A program made the translations under genes and the position numbers. The notes below the pieces were generated by a model. That model saw only the letters and a program-made list of their open reading frames with translations. It was not told where the DNA came from and did no database searches. DNA of 64,000 nucleotides from a candidate division KSB1 bacterium (lineage in GTDB: Bacteria > Zhuqueibacterota > Zhuqueibacteria > Zhuqueibacterales > Zhuqueibacteraceae), in contig JAPDPX010000009.1 in NCBI GenBank assembly GCA_034506255.1, positions 62,001-126,000 of the forward strand, written 5' to 3'. Positions within the stretch are counted from its first letter, which is position 1. Every line of letters begins with the position of its first letter. Shown here in pieces: positions 1 through 8,771 of the stretch.

Positions 1-101
1 AGAATCAAACCGGTTTGCAGGGGACTGCTGCACAGGTAACGCCAGGCAACTTTCAGTTCAAAGCGCGGTTTGAGAAAGTCGCGGCCGAATTGCCATACCA
101 T
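1..101 (-). CDS. FtsX/MacB-type ABC permease, N-terminal fragment (cut by window edge)
   Basis: An ATG at 99-101 on the minus strand opens a frame that runs off the window start. The roughly 33 visible residues include KVAWRYL followed by SSPLQTGLI. This is the usual cytoplasmic lead-in to the first membrane helix of MacB/LolC-type permeases (ELKxALRYLxxxxxQTxLI). The frame overlaps the last 44 bases of the HlyD adaptor gene, which indicates translational coupling. An adaptor followed by an ABC permease suggests a MacAB-like tripartite exporter. The ATPase is not visible. Only the N-terminus is seen, so the family call rests on this motif and the context. Confidence 0.6.
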   Translation of the reverse strand, partial: MVWQFGRDFLKPRFELKVAWRYLCSSPLQTGLI

Positions 102-1200
102 CGGATACCATCCTCGGATTCATGATGACGGTCTCGCCGGCGGCGAGGCCGCTCAGCACCACGATCCGCTCGGCTTGCCAGTCGATCACCTGCACCGGCC
201 GCCGCGTCGCACGGCCCTCCCGCACCACATAAACATACGGTGCGCTGCCGAAGCCGGCCACTGCGGCACGCGGCACCGTGAGCGCATTCTCATGGCGGGC
301 CACGGTGAGATTGACGTCCAGTGACAGGCCGATGGGCCAGGCCGGCGGCGCATCGACAAAGCAGAAGCGGACGATGGCGGCGCCGGTTTGGGGGTTCACA
401 CCTTTTGCAATGTAACACAGCCTGGTCTCATAAAGCCGGCGGTTGTTGCCCAGCGGGGAAACCGTCGCCGGCATGCCCGGCGTGAGCTCGCTGAGATACT
501 GTTCATCCACTTCCGCTTCGACTTCGAGTTGTTCGGTGGTGGCGATTTCATAGATCACGGTTCCGGGGGTCACGATCTGGCCGGGATCGACCGGTCGTGC
601 GAGAACGTAACCGTTGAAGGGGGCGCGCAGGAGGTAATCCGCAAGTCGCGCCCGGGCTTCGGCCACCACCGCCTGCCGCTGCTGCAGCGTCTTTTCGAAC
701 TGCGCACGCGTGAGCTGGGCCTTTTCCAATTCCTCCGCGGAAATCAAACCGGCCTGGTGCAGCTCCCGGGCGCGCTCGAAATCACGGCAGGCCTGCAACC
801 AGCGCTCCTGCTCGGTGGCTGCCGCGGCCTGTGCCTGCCGCAGCGCGGCGGTGGCCGCTTCGTCGAAAATCTGCGCCAGCACTTCACCCTGCTGCACCGC
901 TTCGCCTTCCTCGCGGTTGAGCCGCACCAAGCGGCCGGAAACCACCGGTGTGATCCGGTTGGTGTAGCGCGGCCGGACGCGGGCGTTGAGCGCCAGCACG
1001 CGCACCACGGTTTCCTGCTTCACGGTCGCCACCTCGGCGACCGGCGGCTGGCGCACAAAGGCGGCTATTCGAAAAATGAGAAAAAGCAACACGAGACTGA
1101 GCAGCCAGGGCAGCACCTGACGCCCCTTTGCCGGCAGTCGTGCGGGGGTGGAAATTTCCTGGTGGGGGTGACGAAGCAGGCTGGGGGAATCCGTTTTCAT
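58..1200 (-). CDS. HlyD/MacA-family periplasmic adaptor subunit
   Basis: A 380-residue membrane fusion protein that would link an inner-membrane transporter to an outer-membrane channel. It has a short cytoplasmic N-terminus and one membrane helix at about residues 30-48 (LPWLLSLVLLFLIF). A lipoyl-like half follows (RLVRLNREEGEAVQQGEVLA), then an Ala/Gln/Glu-rich coiled-coil hairpin at about 110-195, the second lipoyl half (LRAPFNGYVLARPVDPGQIV) and a beta-barrel region. Length and domain order are normal for RND/MacA adaptors. The next gene downstream overlaps it and looks like an FtsX-type permease, which favours an ABC-type rather than an RND system. The substrate is unknown. Confidence 0.9.
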   Translation of the reverse strand: MKTDSPSLLRHPHQEISTPARLPAKGRQVLPWLLSLVLLFLIFRIAAFVRQPPVAEVATVKQETVVRVLALNARVRPRYTNRITPVVSGRLVRLNREEGEAVQQGEVLAQIFDEAATAALRQAQAAAATEQERWLQACRDFERARELHQAGLISAEELEKAQLTRAQFEKTLQQRQAVVAEARARLADYLLRAPFNGYVLARPVDPGQIVTPGTVIYEIATTEQLEVEAEVDEQYLSELTPGMPATVSPLGNNRRLYETRLCYIAKGVNPQTGAAIVRFCFVDAPPAWPIGLSLDVNLTVARHENALTVPRAAVAGFGSAPYVYVVREGRATRRPVQVIDWQAERIVVLSGLAAGETVIMNPRMVSDGMAIRPRLSQTAL

Positions 1201-1252
1201 GAATCACTTGCACACATTTGAGCCAGACCTTTCTGTTCGCCGGGCAAGGAGA

Positions 1253-1287
1253 ACACTGCCCGCCCGATCTTCGCCTGCGGGCAGTGT
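1253..1287. terminator. Hairpin between DUF2203 and HlyD genes
   Basis: A perfect 10-bp inverted repeat (ACACTGCCCG at 1253-1262 and CGGGCAGTGT at 1278-1287) lies just past the stop of the DUF2203 gene. The following T-run is poor (GTTCTCC), so it may be an attenuator or mRNA-stability element rather than a strong intrinsic terminator. Confidence 0.45.
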
Positions 1288-1292
1288 GGCAC

Positions 1293-1706
1293 TCAGTTCA
1301 GCGAAAAGGCGAACGAATAAACTTCCGGATGTTCGATGGGCCGGCGATGTTTGAAATTTTCCCAGACTTTGTGCGTGTGCGTGATCTGCGTTTCGCCATA
1401 GGTCCAGCACAGCAGCGTTTCCGGGATCATGCTCTTGAAATCGACCGTGAAATAGCCCTTGGGATAGGCGCCGAGCTTGAGCACCTGTTGGGACCAGCGC
1501 TCGAGTGTCAAAGCCACCTGCAGATCGTAGCTCTGCTGGGCGTCGGCCTCATTGAACAACTGCTCGGCCTCCATCCGATCCTTGGCCTCCTGCAATGCTT
1601 CGATCACCTGCTCGGTCAGCTCGATCAGCCTGGGCAACAGCAAATTGGCCTGTTCGAGCGTGAAACGGGGCATGCCATCATCCCTGAGTTGATCGTACGG
1701 CTTCAC
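1293..1706 (-). CDS. DUF2203 family protein
   Basis: A 137-residue soluble protein. It matches the DUF2203 layout: an N-terminal FTLEQANLLLPRL motif, a central helical segment, a LGAYPKGYFTVDF strand and LLCWTYGE near the C-terminus. The function of this family is not established. I chose the GTG start at 1706 because a full AGGAGG sits four bases upstream; an ATG at 1670 (MPRFTLEQ) is an alternative closer to the usual family start. It lies upstream of the adaptor gene on the same strand, separated by a hairpin. Confidence 0.75.
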   Translation of the reverse strand: MKPYDQLRDDGMPRFTLEQANLLLPRLIELTEQVIEALQEAKDRMEAEQLFNEADAQQSYDLQVALTLERWSQQVLKLGAYPKGYFTVDFKSMIPETLLCWTYGETQITHTHKVWENFKHRRPIEHPEVYSFAFSLN

Positions 1707-1786
1707 ACTTCCTCCTAAAAAGATGAATCAGACTTTGGTTCGCGCACGACTCCTACCGGAGAATGAGTCCTCTTGCGGGCCGGGCG

Positions 1787-2953
1787 TCAATGAAATGCCG
1801 CCATGCCGGTGACCGCCTGGCCCAAAATCAAGGTGTGAATTTCATGAGTGCCTTCGTAGGTTTTCACACTTTCCAGATTGACCGCATGGCGCATGGCGAG
1901 ATAGTCGTCGATGATGCCGTTGGCGCCGAGAATTTCGCGGCACAGGCGCGCAATCTCCAGCGCGTGATGGCAGTTGTTGCGCTTCGCCAGGCTGATTTGT
2001 GCCGGCTGCGCCCGGCCCTGATCCTTCAGGCGGCCGAGATGCAGGCAGAGCAACTGCATTTTGGTGATCTCGCTGACCATGTGCGCGAATTTCTCCTGGA
2101 TCAACTGGAACGCGGCGATCGGTTTGTCGAACATGATGCGGCCTTTGGCATAAGCCAGCGCCTCTTGATAGCAGGCCAGCGCCGCGCCCAACACGCCCCA
2201 GGCAATGCCGTAGCGCGCTTGACTCAGGCAGCTCAGAGGGGCTTTCAGACCCTCGGCGTGCGGCAGCATGGCCGCGGTTGGCACATGACAATCATCCAAC
2301 AGCAGCTCGGCGGTGTCGGAGGCGCGCAGAGAGAGCTTGCCGTGGATTTTCTGCTGGCGGAAGCCCGGGGTGCCTTTTTCCACCAGAAAGCCGCGTATCG
2401 TGCCGTCGAGCTTGGCCCAGATCACGGCGACGTCGGCCAGTGTGCCGTTGGTGATCCACATTTTGCGGCCGTTGAGCACGAAGCCATCCGCACGCCGCTC
2501 GGCACGTGAAATCATGCCGGCGGGATTGGAGCCGTAGTCCGGCTCCGTCAAACCGAAACAGCCGATCAACTCGGCGCGCGCCAGCCGCGGCAGATATTTT
2601 TGCTTTTGTTCTTCGCTGCCAAACGCCCAGATCGGATACATCACCAGCGCGCCCTGCACCGAGGCAAAACTGCGCAGGCCGCTGTCACCCGCCTCCAATT
2701 CCTGCATGATCAACCCGTAGGCGACGTTGTTCAGGCCCGGGCAGTCATAGCCCCTCAAGTTGGCACCCAGCAGGCCCATCTCTCCGATCGGTTTGATGAG
2801 CTGGCGCGGGAAAGTGCCCTCGCGAAAATGGTCGCGAATGACGGGTTTTACCTCCTTGTGCACGAACTCGCGCACCTGGTCGCGCACCGCTTTTTCCTCG
2901 TCCGAGAGGGAGGCTTCAATGTTGTAAAAATCGAAGGGGTTGAGAGTGGACAT
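1787..2953 (-). CDS. gcdH: Acyl-CoA dehydrogenase, glutaryl-CoA dehydrogenase-like
   Basis: A 388-residue flavin-dependent acyl-CoA dehydrogenase. It contains the FAD/substrate motifs GCFGLTEPDYGSNP and MWITNG, and the C-terminal YEGTHEIHTLILGQAVTG, whose glutamate is the catalytic base position in glutaryl-CoA dehydrogenases. GcdH oxidises and decarboxylates glutaryl-CoA to crotonyl-CoA in lysine and aromatic compound degradation, passing electrons to ETF. The frame extends to 3058, but the sequence before MSTLNPFDF is low-complexity and unlike the family, so 2953 is the likely start. No other lysine catabolism gene is nearby, so the exact substrate is inference. Confidence 0.88.
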   Translation of the reverse strand: MSTLNPFDFYNIEASLSDEEKAVRDQVREFVHKEVKPVIRDHFREGTFPRQLIKPIGEMGLLGANLRGYDCPGLNNVAYGLIMQELEAGDSGLRSFASVQGALVMYPIWAFGSEEQKQKYLPRLARAELIGCFGLTEPDYGSNPAGMISRAERRADGFVLNGRKMWITNGTLADVAVIWAKLDGTIRGFLVEKGTPGFRQQKIHGKLSLRASDTAELLLDDCHVPTAAMLPHAEGLKAPLSCLSQARYGIAWGVLGAALACYQEALAYAKGRIMFDKPIAAFQLIQEKFAHMVSEITKMQLLCLHLGRLKDQGRAQPAQISLAKRNNCHHALEIARLCREILGANGIIDDYLAMRHAVNLESVKTYEGTHEIHTLILGQAVTGMAAFH

Positions 2954-3183
2954 GTTCGCGCAGACGCAGGGTGATGATGAGGCCTTTGCGGAATAGCGCC
3001 CGCATGCCGCCGGCACCAATCCCGAGTTCAGACGGCCTGTCCGGTCAGCGTTTGCCAAATCCTCACGAATGATTTGGCGGAGTGTTTTTTAAAGCCCGTG
3101 TCCAGGTTGTGTGTTTGCCTGCGATGCCCGCCTGGCCGGGCAGAACACTGCAAGCTATCCCGCATTGCCGCGCCAAAAGTCCT

Positions 3184-4539
3184 TCAAGCGCAACACACCG
3201 GCGCCTCCTGCTGAATCGGGAAGCGGTGACGATAATCCCCCACGATTGTGCCCAGCAGGGTATTGGTGCCGTAAGACACGATCCGCACCCGCACCAAATC
3301 ACCGGGCTTGACCCGGCCGGCAAACACCACGCCCTTGTTTTGATCGGTGCGCCCCAGCCATTCGTCCGGCCGCTTCTTGCTCACTTCCTCGACCAGCACG
3401 GTATGCACGCGGCCCACTTCGCGCGCGTTTTGTGCCAGGGAAATTTCGCGCTGCAATTCATTCAATCGCATCAGGCGCGCGGTCTTGACCTGCTCCGGGA
3501 CATCATCGGCATATTTGCGCGCGGCGATGGTATGCTGGCGCTGGCTGTATTTGAACGTGAAGGCCGAGTCAAAGCGCACCTGCTCGACCACCTGCAGGGT
3601 TTCCTCGAAATCGGCTTCGGTTTCGCCGCAGAAGCCGCAGATGATGTCGGTGGTCAGGGAAACTTCCGGCAAAATGTCGCGAATCTCCGCGACCAAAGCC
3701 AGAAACTCCTCGCGCGTGTAGTTGCGATTCATGCGTGCGAGTACGGCGTTGCTGCCCGCCTGCAGCGGCAGATGAATGTGCTTGCACAGCTTGGGATGGC
3801 GTGCCATCGTCTGCAGCAGCTTGCGCGGAAAATCCTTGGGATGCGGCGAAGTGAAGCGGATGCGCTCGAGTCCCTCGACCTCCGCCACCATCTGCAGCAG
3901 GTCGGCGAAATCATAGTGCTCGTAGCGGTAGGAGTTGACGTTTTGGCCGAGCAGGGTGACCTGCTTGAAACCCTCGGCGGCAATGCGTTCCGCCTCCGCC
4001 ACGATGTTGCGCGGCTCGCGGCTGCGTTCCCGGCCGCGGGTGTAGGGCACCACGCAAAAGGTGCAGAAGTTGTCACAGCCGCGCATGATCGCAATCCACG
4101 CGTTCACCCCCGGCCGGCGTTGTGGGGCAATATCGGCATACGTCTCGTACTCTGACAGCGAAAAGTCGAAGGCTTTTTCGCGACCCTCCCGCACCGCAGC
4201 CATCAGGGCCGGCAGCCGTTTGTAGCTGTCGGGGCCGGCAACGATATCCACGACACTGGCGCGCTCCGCCAGCTCGGCGCGCAGGTTTTGCGCCATGCAG
4301 CCCAGCACGCCCACGATGAGCCTGCCCTTGCGCCGCTGCTTGAGACCGCGCAGGTGTTCCAGGCGGTGGAAAATTTTTTCATGCGCATTTTCGCGGATCG
4401 CACATGTATTGAGCAAAACCACGTCGGCCTGGGCTTCGACTTCGGTGAACTCGTGTTGTTGCTGGCGCAGAACTGAACGAATCACCTCCGAGTCGTATTC
4501 GTTCATCTGGCAGCCGTAGGTTTCAAGATAGATCTTCAT
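3184..4539 (-). CDS. miaB: tRNA-2-methylthio-N6-dimethylallyladenosine synthase MiaB
   Basis: A 451-residue radical-SAM methylthiotransferase that adds the 2-methylthio group to i6A37 of tRNAs. The N-terminal UPF0004 domain holds the auxiliary cluster cysteines C10 (ETYGCQMNEYDSE), C46 (NTCAIREN) and C81 (LGCMAQ). The radical-SAM triad is C155, C159, C162 in CDNFCTFC. A C-terminal TRAM-like region (VLVEEVSKK to VRIVSYGTNTLLG) completes the protein. YGCQMNEYDSE and the length distinguish it from RimO and MtaB. Confidence 0.96.
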   Translation of the reverse strand: MKIYLETYGCQMNEYDSEVIRSVLRQQQHEFTEVEAQADVVLLNTCAIRENAHEKIFHRLEHLRGLKQRRKGRLIVGVLGCMAQNLRAELAERASVVDIVAGPDSYKRLPALMAAVREGREKAFDFSLSEYETYADIAPQRRPGVNAWIAIMRGCDNFCTFCVVPYTRGRERSREPRNIVAEAERIAAEGFKQVTLLGQNVNSYRYEHYDFADLLQMVAEVEGLERIRFTSPHPKDFPRKLLQTMARHPKLCKHIHLPLQAGSNAVLARMNRNYTREEFLALVAEIRDILPEVSLTTDIICGFCGETEADFEETLQVVEQVRFDSAFTFKYSQRQHTIAARKYADDVPEQVKTARLMRLNELQREISLAQNAREVGRVHTVLVEEVSKKRPDEWLGRTDQNKGVVFAGRVKPGDLVRVRIVSYGTNTLLGTIVGDYRHRFPIQQEAPVCCA

Positions 4540-4683
4540 GTTTGCGCTGTCGTTGCGTGCGAATTTTCTGCCGGTTGTCTGCGCTCATGTCCGCAGCTCG
4601 CTCCAGGCCTGCCACCGGATGGTCACCGGTGCGCCAGGCGGCTGGCAATCGGCCCGCCAAGATAGCACATTCCGTGACAAGTT

Positions 4684-4980
4684 TCAACTTTTTTGCTCAA
4701 GACCTCGCAAGTAGTCGAAAGTATAGATGCCGCTGTCATGCCCGTCGGACCAGAGGAATTGAACGGCATAGCGGCCCACTGGTCTGGCCTCCAGGGCACG
4801 GATGTCCTCGGGAATGTCTTCGGGAAAAACCCGGCGCCGGCCGGTGACTTCATCGACGCAGGCGGCGCAACAACAACGGCCGCGCAGGAACCGCAAGCTG
4901 TAAGTCGTGCGGCGGCCGTCATCCCAGTCGATCCCGAGTGTCCGGGCATCAACTGGAAAGATGTTGAGGGGAGTGGGCAT
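4684..4980 (-). CDS. DUF971 domain protein
   Basis: A 98-residue small protein with the DUF971 (GBBH-like N-terminal) fold pattern: GIDWDDGRRTTYSLRFLRGRCCCAACVDE, then GRYAVQFLWSDGHDSGIYTFDYLR. The paired cysteines CCCAAC replace the CxCxxC often seen in this family and may bind a metal. Such proteins often occur near iron-sulfur or Mrp/ApbC genes; here it follows DUF6702 on the same strand and precedes miaB. Its function is unknown. Confidence 0.8.
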   Translation of the reverse strand: MPTPLNIFPVDARTLGIDWDDGRRTTYSLRFLRGRCCCAACVDEVTGRRRVFPEDIPEDIRALEARPVGRYAVQFLWSDGHDSGIYTFDYLRGLEQKS

Positions 4981-5024
4981 GTTTGATTTCCTGTGGTTCG
5001 CCGGACGCGAAGGAGGCGCAGCCG

Positions 5025-5591
5025 TCAGAATTCCAGCGTGTCGGTGGCATGGCCACGCCGCAGTTGCAGGCTCTTGAGTTTGCCGCCCGCCTTGACGTGC
5101 ACCAGATTGATTTGATCTTCGAAAAGCTCATGCAGCAGCCGGTTGGTGATGGCAATTTTTTTCACCTGTGCGATTTTGAGAATCTCGACATAGCACCAGG
5201 TGACATCGGTTTCCGTTTCCCGGCCGACATATTGAAAACGGGCGGTGTCGCCGTTGACCACGAACACCACGGCGTGTTTGAGATAATTGAAGAGGTAACG
5301 ATCCACTGCCGGCGCTTCGCGTGAGTCGCCCAGCATCAGCCGGCCCGTGCCCTGTGCCAGCAGCGCCTCTTCGAGATCATCGGTGAAGAGGCGGAAGGTG
5401 ATTTCCAGTGCCTGGGTTTGGGGATTGTGATCCACCTGGCAGACGCTGACATGAAAAGGATGGCGAACGCCCAGCAGGAGAACGCCGGACAGCAGGCCAA
5501 GCTGAATGCCGGCCAGGCGCGCGCACCACCGCCGCCCCGGCATTTCCGGCTTGCATGGTGAGAAATTTCGTTTAGCTTTAGTGGCTACCAT
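5025..5591 (-). CDS. DUF6702 family exported protein
   Basis: A 188-residue protein with an N-terminal hydrophobic signal or anchor (LAGIQLGLLSGVLLLG) followed by HPFHVSVCQVDHN and LEITFRLFTDDLEEAL, the hallmarks of DUF6702. Family members in Bacteroidota usually sit beside M1 aminopeptidase genes. The same pairing is seen here, divergently transcribed from the M1 peptidase at 5846. An ATG at 5540 (MPGRRWC) would give a tighter signal peptide and may be the true start; neither start has a good ribosome site. Its molecular role is not established. Confidence 0.75.
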   Translation of the reverse strand: MVATKAKRNFSPCKPEMPGRRWCARLAGIQLGLLSGVLLLGVRHPFHVSVCQVDHNPQTQALEITFRLFTDDLEEALLAQGTGRLMLGDSREAPAVDRYLFNYLKHAVVFVVNGDTARFQYVGRETETDVTWCYVEILKIAQVKKIAITNRLLHELFEDQINLVHVKAGGKLKSLQLRRGHATDTLEF

Positions 5592-5677
5592 GTCAAGAGT
5601 TGACTTTCTGTGGGGATGCTGCGCCGTGTGTGCGCGTTCATTGGACTGGCGGCAGGCAGCGATCAGTCATCGGTTCC

Positions 5678-5705
5678 AATCTATCCGCAAGCGACAAACT
5701 GTCAA
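5678..5705 (-). promoter_or_regulatory. Predicted sigma-70 promoter upstream of the DUF6702 gene
   Basis: On the minus strand TTGACA (5700-5705) and TAGATT (5678-5683) are separated by 16 bases. The site lies in the divergent intergenic region and would give a leader of roughly 80-130 bases depending on the start codon used. Confidence 0.4.
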
Positions 5706-5845
5706 GTGATTTTTTTTCAAAGTGAGCAGGCAGAGCTGCCGCCGGAGATCGCGGCACGAGGCGAATTTTTCTGGCATGTGACTGTATGCGTGATGGCAAG
5801 CGCAGCCGCCTGCTCACGTTCAAACCAGACGCAAGGGAGCTGAAC

Positions 5846-8239
5846 ATGAAGCACAGCCTGTTGCTGCTGGCGTGTGCATGGCTGGTGGCGGGCCATCCGG
5901 CTGCCGGCCGGGCGCAAAACCAAAACCTCCCCAACGAGGCCGAGAAAAAATTCCGGCAGTTGTACGAAGAATTCCGCAGCCCGAATGTCTACCGCACGGC
6001 CTCCGGCGCGCCCGGCCATCTCTACTGGCAGCAGCGCGCCGACTATGATCTGCAGATCGAACTGGACGACGAGCACCAGCGCCTGTTCGGCACCGGCACG
6101 ATCATTTACCACAACCAATCCCCCGATGCCCTGACCTATCTCTGGCTGCAGCTTGATCAAAACCTGTGGGCACGCGATTCCGACACCGACAAGACCCGCA
6201 CCGGCAGCCTTTCCGAAAACATGAGCTTCCGCGAGCTGCAGCGCCTCCATCTCGATTTTGACGGCGGTTTCAAAATCGACTACGTGCGCGACGCGGCCGG
6301 CCGTGATCTGCCTTTTGTCATCAACAAAACCATGATGCGGGTCGATCTGCCCCAGCCGCTGCTGCCCCAAGGCCGTGCGGTGCTCAAACTCAAATGGTGG
6401 TACAACATCAACGACCGCATGAAGCTGGGCGGCCGCTCCGGCTATGAGTATTTTCCTGCGGACGGAAACTATCTCTATGCCATCGCCCAGTTCTATCCGC
6501 GCATGGCGGTCTACAACGACGCGCAGGGCTGGCAGCACAAGCAATTTCTCGGTGCCGGCGAATTCACCCTGTGCTTCGGCGATTACACCGTCAGCCTCAC
6601 CGTGCCGGCCGATCACCTGGTGGCCGCCACCGGTGAGCTGCAAAACGCCGCCGCCGTCCTGACGCCGGTGCAGCGCAGCCGCTGGCAACAGGCACAAAAC
6701 GCAACGGCGCCGGTGATGATTGTCACGGAAGACGAGGCCCGCGCGGCGGAAAAATCCCGCAGCCCGCACCAAAAGACCTGGCGCTTCCACGCCCGGCAGG
6801 TGCGCGATTTCGCCTTTGCCAGCTCGCGCAAATTCCTCTGGGATGCCATGCCGGTCAAATTCGGCCAGCGCACCGTGATGGCCATGTCGTTTTATCCCAA
6901 GGAAGGCAACCCGCTGTGGCAGCAGTATTCCACCAAAGTGGTGGCGCACACCCTGCGTTCCTATTCCGCCCGCACCTTTGACTATCCCTATCCGGTGGCG
7001 ATTTCGGTGCACACCAACCGCATCGGCATGGAATATCCCATGATTTGTTTCAATGGCGGCCGGCCGGAACCGGATGGCACCTACAGCGAGCGCACCAAGT
7101 ACGGCATGATCAGCGTCATTATTCACGAAGTCGGGCACAACTTCTTCCCGATGATCGTGAACTCCGATGAGCGGCAGTGGACCTGGATGGATGAAGGACT
7201 CAACACGTTTCTGCAATATCTGGCGGAACAGGAATGGGAGCACGATTATCCCTCGCGGCGCGGTCCGCCGGCCAAGATTGTCGATTACATGAAGGGTGAC
7301 CGCAACCAGCAGACGCCGGTGATGGCCAATTCCGAATCGCTGCTGCAGTTCGGGGAGAATGCCTACGCCAAACCCGCCACTGCGCTCACCATCCTGCGCG
7401 AAACCGTGATGGGGCGCGAGCTGTTCGACTTCGCCTTCAAAACCTATGCGCAGCGCTGGAGGTTCAAGCAGCCGACGCCGGAGGATTTGTTCCGCACGCT
7501 GGAGGACGCCTCCGGGATCGATCTCGACTGGTTCTGGCGCGGCTGGTTTTATTCCACCGACCACGTCGACGTGGCGCTGGCCGCGGTGAAATGGTACAGA
7601 ATCGACACGCAGGATCCGGACCTCGAGAAACCGCTGGCCAAATCCACCCGGCAGCAGCAGCCGCAATTTCTCGGTGAGCTGCGCGACCAGCAGGCGGGCA
7701 GGCCGGCCATGGTCGAGCGCGATCCCAGCCTGCAGGACTTCTACAACAAGTATGATCCCTTTGCCGTGTCGATTCTCGACCGCAGGGAATACGAGCGTTA
7801 TCTCAGCACCCTGGATGAAGCGGAGAAGCAATTGCTGCGCGCCGGCTACAATTATTATGAGCTGCACTTTCAAAATCTCGGCGGCCTGGTGACGCCCCTG
7901 ATTCTGGAATTCGAGTATGACGATGGCACCAGGGAAGTGCAGCGCCTGCCGGCGGAGATCTGGCGTTACAACGACAAGCAGATCAGCAAGGTGTTCGCCA
8001 CCCGGCATGAAATCCGCAGCATCACGCTCGATCCGTTTCTGGAGACTGCCGACACCGACATGAGCAACAACTACTGGCCGCCGCGGCCAACGCCGACGCG
8101 GTTTCAATTGTTCAAGCAGCGCGAGGGCGAGCCGGAGAATCCCATGCAGCGCCAGAGGCGCATCGAGGCGATGAGCCAGGGGGAGACGACGCGATCACTG
8201 GAAGGCAAAAGTGGGGGGCGGCCGCCGGGCGGCGAGTGA
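5846..8239 (+). CDS. Secreted M1-family zinc metallopeptidase
   Basis: A 797-residue protein with a cleavable signal peptide (MKHSLLLLACAWLVAGHPAAGRAQ), so it is probably periplasmic or secreted. The gluzincin signature is complete: H427-E-V-G-H431 with the third zinc ligand E450 in WMDEGLNTFLQY. An N-terminal beta domain precedes the catalytic domain. A long C-terminal region contains a second all-beta part, typical of the large Bacteroidota M1 aminopeptidases. The ATG at 5846 has a GGGAG site; upstream in-frame codons give unlikely protein. It is divergent from DUF6702 and followed by a strong terminator. It probably trims peptides for nutrition; the exact substrate is unknown. Confidence 0.92.
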   Translation: MKHSLLLLACAWLVAGHPAAGRAQNQNLPNEAEKKFRQLYEEFRSPNVYRTASGAPGHLYWQQRADYDLQIELDDEHQRLFGTGTIIYHNQSPDALTYLWLQLDQNLWARDSDTDKTRTGSLSENMSFRELQRLHLDFDGGFKIDYVRDAAGRDLPFVINKTMMRVDLPQPLLPQGRAVLKLKWWYNINDRMKLGGRSGYEYFPADGNYLYAIAQFYPRMAVYNDAQGWQHKQFLGAGEFTLCFGDYTVSLTVPADHLVAATGELQNAAAVLTPVQRSRWQQAQNATAPVMIVTEDEARAAEKSRSPHQKTWRFHARQVRDFAFASSRKFLWDAMPVKFGQRTVMAMSFYPKEGNPLWQQYSTKVVAHTLRSYSARTFDYPYPVAISVHTNRIGMEYPMICFNGGRPEPDGTYSERTKYGMISVIIHEVGHNFFPMIVNSDERQWTWMDEGLNTFLQYLAEQEWEHDYPSRRGPPAKIVDYMKGDRNQQTPVMANSESLLQFGENAYAKPATALTILRETVMGRELFDFAFKTYAQRWRFKQPTPEDLFRTLEDASGIDLDWFWRGWFYSTDHVDVALAAVKWYRIDTQDPDLEKPLAKSTRQQQPQFLGELRDQQAGRPAMVERDPSLQDFYNKYDPFAVSILDRREYERYLSTLDEAEKQLLRAGYNYYELHFQNLGGLVTPLILEFEYDDGTREVQRLPAEIWRYNDKQISKVFATRHEIRSITLDPFLETADTDMSNNYWPPRPTPTRFQLFKQREGEPENPMQRQRRIEAMSQGETTRSLEGKSGGRPPGGE

Positions 8240-8771
8240 ACACGGGCGAGGGGCCCGGCGAAGCGCTTTTCAGTCTGGGAGTACGAGCATCCCGTCACTG
8301 CCATGTCACGCGCGGTGGCGGGATTTCTTTTTCGCCATGATCGCAGGGAGAGGGATTTTGTACCGCCTCTTCGTTTGGATGAAAGGTCGTGGCTGTTCCG
8401 TCGGGCGGCACGCCTTCTTTCGAGGGCTGGAAGGATGGGCTGATTGGGGTGATTCCCGGTTGTCAATTCAGAAGGCTTTGCTGTGCCGCGGCTGGCACTC
8501 CTCCAGGGGAACAATGTCGCTGCTTTTCCAACCTGTCATGGCGGAAGCCTCCGGTTTCAGGACCGCAGTTGCGCCCTGTGCTCACCAAAGGTCCCTCCGG
8601 GGAGACGGCAGTGGATTTTGCCGACAACTGAGCACTGGCCGCATTTTAAAAAAGTCTTGCCTGCAAGACCTCGAGTTGGGATGATGGCTGCCCGCAGCCT
8701 GCCGCCCGCCGGCAATTTGTTGTGGTGTTGCCGCAGGCTGTCCCCTGCAATTCCAGTGATGAGGCGGCCTG
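8240..8771. other. Gene-free stretch after the M1 peptidase
   Basis: Apart from the terminator at 8291-8332 I find no frame with plausible protein composition or a ribosome site. It separates the plus-strand M1 gene from the convergent lysis-like cassette. Confidence 0.5.
8291..8332 (+). terminator. Rho-independent terminator of the M1 peptidase gene
   Basis: An 11-bp stem (CCCGTCACTGC at 8291-8301 with GCGGTGGCGGG at 8312-8322, all pairs formed with two G-U wobbles) has a 10-base loop and is followed by ATTTCTTTTT. It begins about 50 bases after the stop codon. Confidence 0.75.

Noticed and set aside
5717-8107. A 796-codon open frame antisense to the M1 peptidase
   Set aside because: It mirrors the peptidase codon by codon, is rich in His/Arg/Gly/Ala with no recognisable domain, and arises from the high GC at third positions.
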